Source: Dipteris shenzhenensis
Taxonomy: Eukaryota; Polypodiophyta; Polypodiopsida; Gleicheniales
DNA: 64,000 nt
Assembly: GCA_047967505.1 (NCBI GenBank)
Contig: CM106540.1
Strand: one strand, 5' to 3'
Numbering within the stretch: position 1 is the stretch's first letter; every line of letters starts with the position of its first letter. Positions 58,546 to 64,000 of this stretch are shown in pieces. Made by a program: the position numbers and the translations under genes. Under the pieces are notes generated by a model, which saw only the letters and a list, made by a program, of their open reading frames with translations, was not told the origin of the DNA and did not search any database.

Positions 58546-60339
58546 AGAGTTATGGATAAATTTGACCAAGGAAAAAGGCATAAACATGTGTGTGTGCTTG
58601 TATGTGTGGCAATAGTATAGTAAAATATGGTGTGCATAGGGCCCAAGGTTGAGGTGGAAGGGCATGACCATGTGCCACCCTTCCACGTAAGAGGACCCAT
58701 AAGGTGTGTTGTACATAATCCATGGTAGTAATATTATACAATGTTAAGGTGGCGTGGCACCTCCATGTGCCACCTAGATGGTCCCACACCTGCATTTAGT
58801 GAGATATGGCACAAAGTCCATGGGAGAAGTAATATAAAATAGGTGGAGATGGTTATTATATTGGGTTATTCCCTCCATGTAGGATAGACCTATGTGGGGG
58901 AGGTGTAGATAGTCCAAGAGTGCAAGTTAAATAATGGGGAAAGTAGGATGAGGTGGCAAGTTTCCTTATGCCAACCCTCCACTTGTCCTCCAAGATGTTT
59001 GAACGTACTACAAAATTGGGAGGAGATCAAGGGAGTATTGTAGACTTGGGATATGGGGGTTGGTATATGTGGAAAAATGAGGCCAAGGGTTGTCGCACAC
59101 AATTTAGATTGCATAACCGCCAAGCCCACATGGGAGACTCTTCCACACACACCAAGCATGTGGGAGGATGCATTTGTTGGGAGAGACCCCCTCACTTGGC
59201 TATAAAAAGAGGGGGCTATTCCTTGATGGGACACACTCATTCTTGTAAAGCCACCTAGCTAGTACTTTGATTTCTTCCCCCCATCCTTCCTTTCAAATAA
59301 AGCATGACCCTCTTCCCTTGATGTCTCCTTCTCTACATTCCACCTCCCATCATGTATATGCTCCTCTTTCCCCTCTCCCTCTCCCCTTGTACCATAGTAT
59401 CTCTCTTCATTCGCTCCCCTCTTAGTCCCTTTTCCCCACCCATGTTAATGCTTCTTCCCTCATGTTCCCTTTTCCTCCATGGCCTATGAGTGTCCCCATG
59501 TCTAGCATCTAGCCTCTTGTCTTGATTTCTTTTCTAGTTAATAGAAATGGTGTGGCTGCTGGGATCGAAATCTCCAGGGCTAGTGGTGTAAAATCTATTA
59601 CTTCTATGATGGGGTGAAGTTTTGCGACATCTTCCGTGTGTGGTTCTCTGCTTCTGTGCCTCCAATTTGCGTGGCTTGTGCTCACGATTGCTTGTCTCTG
59701 CGGCTGCAAAACTTCTCTACTTTTGTGCGCCTTCTACTCGCAGTTCCTGCACATCTTCTGGTTGGTGGATCTTTTTGGTCATATCTATAAAACTGTAACA
59801 TCCGCACCTCTGGGTTCCTGCGCACATCTTCTAGGTACACCCGTGCATCTCTTGTCTGCAACTATCGCTTCGCGCGTCTTTTGGTTGCGGAGCGCATTCG
59901 CGCGTCACGCATTTTTTGGTTGCCATGGGCTTCTGTAAAATAGTAACACAGGGAGACAGAACTCGCACCCCCCTCTTCTCTTCTTCTCCTTCTCTTTCTC
60001 CCCTTCTTTGTAATATGCCCCTTCTTTGTTTGATCTTTCTTTCCTCTTCCAAGAGGGATGCTTCAATTTCCACCAGACTTATCGATGATTCAAGGTGAAG
60101 AATTAGTGATACACTGGGAGGACTTTGATTTCAATTCTACTCATTGTGCGGTGATCGAGCTACTTGCTACATCAGAGGTAATTAAAAGGGTGTCCTTCTT
60201 TGAAGGGTGGGATGCTCCCCAAGCTTGGGGGCAGATTTGGTGCATCTGCCTATTAATTCGTGTGGATAAGCTCATCTTGAATGATTTCTTCTTGATCTCA
60301 CCACAAAGGTTTCTAGGGCTCGGCTATGGTTGTTAATGT
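58546..60339 (+). other. Candidate LTR / promoter region upstream of gypsy element 4
   Basis: A strong TATA box (gcTATAAAAAGAgg) at 59201-59210 and an AATAAA signal at 59296-59301, 95 bp apart, resemble U3-R-U5 of a plant LTR. Inverted words gtggc..gccac occur near 58665-58780. Short frames at 59636-59938 and 60058-60336 have no recognised domain. The LTR ends are not delimited because only one copy is in the window. Confidence 0.35.
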
Positions 60340-60475
60340 ATTTGGCTATCTCACAGCATCGTGCACATCATTTCAGCCTTGTAAAGCCTCTTGGCTATTC
60401 TCGACATCATTGCCACAAGCCTTGTAATACAGATCAGATTTTATATATTGCAGTTTTATCTTCTTTGTACCTCAT
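60340..60475 (+). repeat. Dispersed repeat shared with 29865-29995 (opposite strand)
   Basis: About 90% identical to the reverse complement of 29865-29995 over about 130 bp. Here it lies about 175 bp upstream of the RNase H frame. Confidence 0.85.
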
Positions 60476-60648
60476 TTTGAGCTTCAAGTTGTAATTCTTT
60501 TTGGTCTAAAGATAAACTATCAACAAAGGATTGCAAGTTTATTTGGTGCTGAACGTCTTGCTCAAGTATTGAATTCTCCCCACCCTCTCCTTCTACCTAT
60601 CTTGGACTATCGAGAAACTTGGGATGTCTGAATTTTAGTCTTGGTGTG

Positions 60649-61140
60649 ATGACATCTTGGATCCTTCAATTTGACAGAGCTTACAAACCTTTGACCAAGG
60701 CTGTTGGTGTGGGTGTGAAGCTCACTTCATCGAGGGGTGAGGTGTATTGTTATAGCAAGTCTACACTTGCAAATACTTGCAACCAAGTTGAGTACTCGGC
60801 ACTCATTTTTGGGCTACAAAAGGCACAAGAACATCACGTCAAGCAACTTGAGGTACAAGGAGATTCTCAACTAGTGTGTGAACAAGTTAGTGGAAGGTGG
60901 AAGGTGCAGAGCGAAGGCTTGGTTCCATGACATCAACAAGCTTTGGAACTTTTCAAACAATTTGAAGAGGTAAAAATTCAGCATATCCCTCAAGCTCAAA
61001 ATTTAGTTGCTGATTTTTTGGCACATGAAGTTTGTACTTCAATCACTCATGAAACAAGTGGAAGCACCGCCCCAACAAAGTCGCAAGCCATGAATGAGGG
61101 TGATCATTTGTCAGGAATGCAAAGGTTGTGGTCATCATGA
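60649..61140 (+). pseudogene. RNase H (RVT_3-type) frame upstream of gag
   Basis: From the ATG at 60649: WILQFDRAYKPLTKAVGVGV, KLTSSRGEVYCYSKSTLA, NTCNQVEYSALIFGLQKAQE, HHVKQLEVQGDSQLVCEQVS, then an in-frame TGA at 60928, then LELFKQFEEVKIQHIPQAQN and LVADFLAHEV. All four catalytic acidic positions of type 1 RNase H can be seen (FDRA, QVEYSAL, GDSQLV, VADFLA). It matches the archaeal/plant RVT_3 branch found in plant reading frames and as a second RNase H in some gypsy elements. A single stop breaks an otherwise continuous frame to 61138. It lies 5' of gag, which is unusual; alternatively it is the 3' end of a neighbouring element. Confidence 0.8.
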
Positions 61141-61630
61141 AATTAAGTGTTGTGCATATTTGATACGAGTTCACCGCCTTTGAAACATCATCAGAAAGGT
61201 CCTTAAGGACACTGCTCAAAAGAAGGATTCCAGACCGCACACCCCTTGAAGAAATAACATGGTGACTACAAGAACTGGAGGAAGCTGAAGGTGATGTGCA
61301 AGCTCTCCAACTATTGTCATTTGTGATGGCATTCTTGTTTGCCTTGATGAACAACCTCATGGAGTGCCGTGTCTCTAACCCTCGCTTGTAAATATGGATG
61401 AAATGTCATGCCTCGACCAATGAGGATTGGTCCTTTCAAGATTGTCTATGAGCTATTCTATGCTGAAGATTCTTCCAGTATAGTATTTTACAATACCCCA
61501 GTCACACCCTACCCTGCCTATGTGTGCTTTGTGGATGTATCTACACTTGATTTTTAGTTCAAGCTTCCTCTTTCCATTGTTTGCCAATAGATAAGCCTCA
61601 TTTTGCCTCTCTCTTTTCCATTTTCCAAGC
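61141..61630 (+). other. Region between RNase H and gag
   Basis: In a shifted frame about 61160-61390 reads SERSLRTLLKRRIPDRTPLE and EEAEGDVQALQLLSFVMAFL, a charged helix followed by a hydrophobic stretch. This could be the decayed N-terminal gag part. Stops interrupt it. Confidence 0.35.
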
Positions 61631-62625
61631 ATGGTAGACATTCTTGTGTTCTGTGGATGGGTTGAAGAAAATCCAAGTGAGTATCTTGTGGCCTTCAAGC
61701 GCCGTTGTGTTTCTCTCAACTTTCTTACTGAAGAAAGATGGCTGTTGGTTCTTCCCACATTTCTAGAGGGTTTGGCTCAAGTGTGGTATGAGAAGCAGGC
61801 CGAAGACGTTTGCCAAAGTTGGATAAGGTTGACAGCAGCTATGATTAAGTATTTTGACAAAGAAGAGGAGCCGGAGAATGTGTACCTGCAGGTGGCAACA
61901 GTCAAAAGGGGAGACGGTGCATCGATATGTGGATCGAGTGACCGTGCTCCTAGATCGTTTAATTGCCATGCAGGAGAACAATGCCAGATTTTGAGTTGGA
62001 ATGACTCAGCATGTGCTGGGCTACCTTGTAGTAGGAGTAAGTGATTAATTTCGCCTCAAGCTTAAATGGGAGAATCCAGAAACCATGGTGCTAGCACAAG
62101 AGATGGCTCTGAAGTTTGAAAAAGTACAATCTGACCTCGCTTCAAAGAAGACAATTGTCCCTCCACAGCCCCCTTTGCTCTGGCCACAACAACCTGGGGG
62201 GTCCAACTCAGGGGCATACCCCCACCCCCCATAAGGGATGTATCCACTACCTCCACCTCAAATGTATGGTCCTCTCTTAGATGCTTACCCTCAATAAGGT
62301 GTATATCCTCACCCTCTACTTGGAAGATTTCCCCAGCCACGCCCATGAGCCCCCATCCTTCCTACTCCCTCAACCCCTCCCGCTAAAAAGGCCCCTCCTG
62401 CCAAAGAACCCAGAGTCAATGACCTAGCCAAGGCCTTGAATGAGATCTTCAGCTTGAGATGGTGGGCATTAGAAATCAAGCCACTCGCCCTCCAAGAGAA
62501 CGTGCCAATGTTGTATGCTATGAGTGCCACCAGAAGGGGCATTATCGCACCAAATGTCCCAATATTCCAAGGGTGAATCTTCTAAGTGAATGAGGCTCCG
62601 AGGATTCTGATGTAGAGGTCCTTGA
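61631..62625 (+). pseudogene. Ty3/gypsy element 4 gag (broken)
   Basis: DILVFCGWVEENPSEYLVAF, NFLTEERWLLVLPTFLEGLA, QVWYEKQAEDVCQSWIRL and IKYFDKEEEPENVYLQVATV form the retrotransposon gag capsid core (61631-61910). A frameshift near 61910 and stops (near 61995, 62043 and in the Pro-rich part at 62233 and 62295) follow. After a Pro-rich linker, a CCHC knuckle CYECHQKGHYRTKC is encoded at 62516-62557. The first ATG is 61631, but homology may start upstream. Confidence 0.8.
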
Positions 62626-63694
62626 CCTTGGGAAGAGAAGTCGTACCACCTCAGACCCCTCTCTAATAGGCTGCCCTAGGAAGAAGGTCTCCTTCTCAGA
62701 GCCCTCAGATGCCGAGATGGCAGACCCACCAATAGAGAAGGCTAAAAGATCTCAAAGGAGTAAGTGGTCACCCTCGGATTTCCCTATTGGCTCAGGGCAA
62801 GAAGACTATTTAGTTGTTCAGGACCTTGCTCATCGGCCTTTGAGCATCATGCTTCCTCAACTAATAGCATTAAGCCCTAAGGTGAGACGTGAGTTGTAGC
62901 AAGGGATCTCAACAAGGAAGAGAAGGAAAAAGGGAAAGGTACGAGAGGTTTCTTCTACTTCTGAAGAAGTTGATCGGCACCCACATACAGTAGATATCAT
63001 CATAGATAACTGCCATGTCAAAAGTGTGTGTGTTGATGGGGGAGTGCATGTAATATCATGGCCCGGGTATCATGGTGCCCTATATCATGAAGAAGTTGAA
63101 TTTGAAATGCACAAGGCATTGCTCCACTCGAATCAAGGTAGCGGATGGGGTCGACGACTTGCCACCCTGGGAGTCATCGAGGATTTTCCCATCACTGTCA
63201 ATGGATTGACCACCATCATCAATTTCTATGTAGTGGACATTGAAGATATAGGAGAGATATAGGCAGGAGTTACCCAGCCATACTCGAGAGACTGTGGTTG
63301 AGAAAGAGTGATGCAGTCAGCTATTAGAAGACAGGACACATGTCTTTTGGTGCTTCAAAGGAGAAGATCCTGGTGCAACCGAGGAGCAAGACAGTGATAC
63401 TCTCTCATCCTCAGTGTCTGAGTCAATGGAAGATTCAGACAGGGGAAGGAGTTCTTAGAGGAAAAAGTTTACATGATGGAGGTGTCTCTGACCCCAACAC
63501 CAAAGGTAACAGCTAGTCCTCAATATCTTGAATCTATGCTTTCCCCAAACCTCACTCCAAGTGAGAAAGATGAGATCCTAAAAATGTTCAAAGGTTTCCC
63601 TGACCTCTTCGCAACTAGCTACCACCACCTTCGCCATTTGACTGCCATAGAACACAAGATAGAGCTAAAGCCTGATGCCAAGCTAGTGGCTTAG
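62626..63694 (+). pseudogene. Gypsy element 4 protease region and linker
   Basis: A charged linker (VSFSEPSDAEMADPPIEKA) leads to a retropepsin-like core at about 62985-63260: IIIDNCHVKSVCVDGGVHVI, in which D-G-G replaces the D-S/T-G active site, as in several plant gypsy lineages. LGVIEDFPITVNGL and NFYVVDIEDIGEI then match the downstream protease strands. Stops at 62897 and 63260 break it. The segment 63473-63694 (NLTPSEKDEILKMFKGFPDL, TAIEHKIELKPDAK) is the conserved run-up to RT. Confidence 0.72.
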
Positions 63695-63699
63695 AAGTT

Positions 63700-64000
63700 T
63701 CAGAGATTAGGGCCCCTACAGACCGACACTTTTGCGCTCAGAGTTGCAAAAGCTTGTAGAAGCTGGGTTTATTATTCCGGTTCACAATACTAAATGGGTT
63801 TCACTAGTGGTAGTCATCCCAAAGAAAAACAACAAGTGGCAGGTCTGCATCGACTATAAAAAACTCAATGTGGCCACCAAGAGGGACCATCACCCTCTGC
63901 ACTTTCAAGACCTCATTCTTGAGAAGGTAAGTGGTCATGAGATGTATACTTTCTGTGATGGTTACTTCGGGTTTTATCAAATTAGAATTGCTGAAGAAGA
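63700..64000 (+). pseudogene. Gypsy element 4 reverse transcriptase, N-terminal part (cut by window end)
   Basis: After a stop at 63692 and a shift near 63715, RVT_1 starts: LLRSELQKLVEAGFIIPVHN, TKWVSLVVVIPKKNNKWQVC, IDYKKLNVATKRDHHPL, and YTFCDGYFGFYQIRIAEE. These cover RT blocks 1-3, including the first catalytic Asp (FCDGY). The YxDD box lies beyond the window. RDHHPL and FCDGY wording is typical of plant Ty3/gypsy. Confidence 0.9.

Overview
The window is nuclear DNA of a land plant, dominated by decayed transposable elements, with very few host genes. A plant-type lipid phosphate phosphatase gamma gene, a Ty1/copia element with an initiator-tRNA-Met primer site, LINE relics and a caulimovirid-like relic all point to a vascular plant. 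The large share of degraded elements, the many (AG)n/(TG)n tracts and the low gene density suggest a big genome such as a fern or other seed-free plant or a gymnosperm. That placement is inference; the sequence does not prove it.

Layout. 1-600: LINE reverse-transcriptase relic (-). 2003-4224: a five-exon host gene of unknown family (+). 4.2-7.9 kb: intergenic with short tandem repeats. 7.9-9.96 kb: caulimovirid-like (or gypsy) relic (+). 10.6-12.1 kb: LINE C-terminal relic and gypsy integrase relic (both -). 12.2-17.9 kb: one Ty1/copia element with both LTRs and PBS, coding frames broken (+). 18.67-19.10 kb: putative last two exons of an unidentified gene (-). 20.65-21.33 kb: intact lipid phosphate phosphatase gamma gene (-). 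21.8-24.3 kb: Ty3/gypsy leader and gag (+), abutting a copia fragment in reverse orientation (24.3-27.7 kb). 27.7-29.8 kb: a second reverse copia, internally deleted. 30-32.4 kb: leader, PBS and LTR of a reverse-strand retroelement. 32.4-49 kb: mostly unrecognised DNA with a transposase-like pseudogene and several local duplications. 49.4-50.3 kb: pseudogene encoding 20-residue repeats (-). 50.58-55.81 kb: satellite array of about 30 monomers of about 182 bp with higher-order structure. 56-58.5 kb: GC-rich repeats, palindromes and AT-rich sequence. 58.5-64 kb: leader and 5' two-thirds of a Ty3/gypsy element carrying an RNase H reading frame upstream of gag; it runs off the window end.

Only the phosphatase is a confidently functional gene; the 2-4.2 kb gene is well supported by splice phasing but unidentified. 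The satellite array and its higher-order repeat are the most striking structure. Reading frames starting at TTG or GTG were not accepted as plant starts; where a start is given it is the first in-frame ATG.
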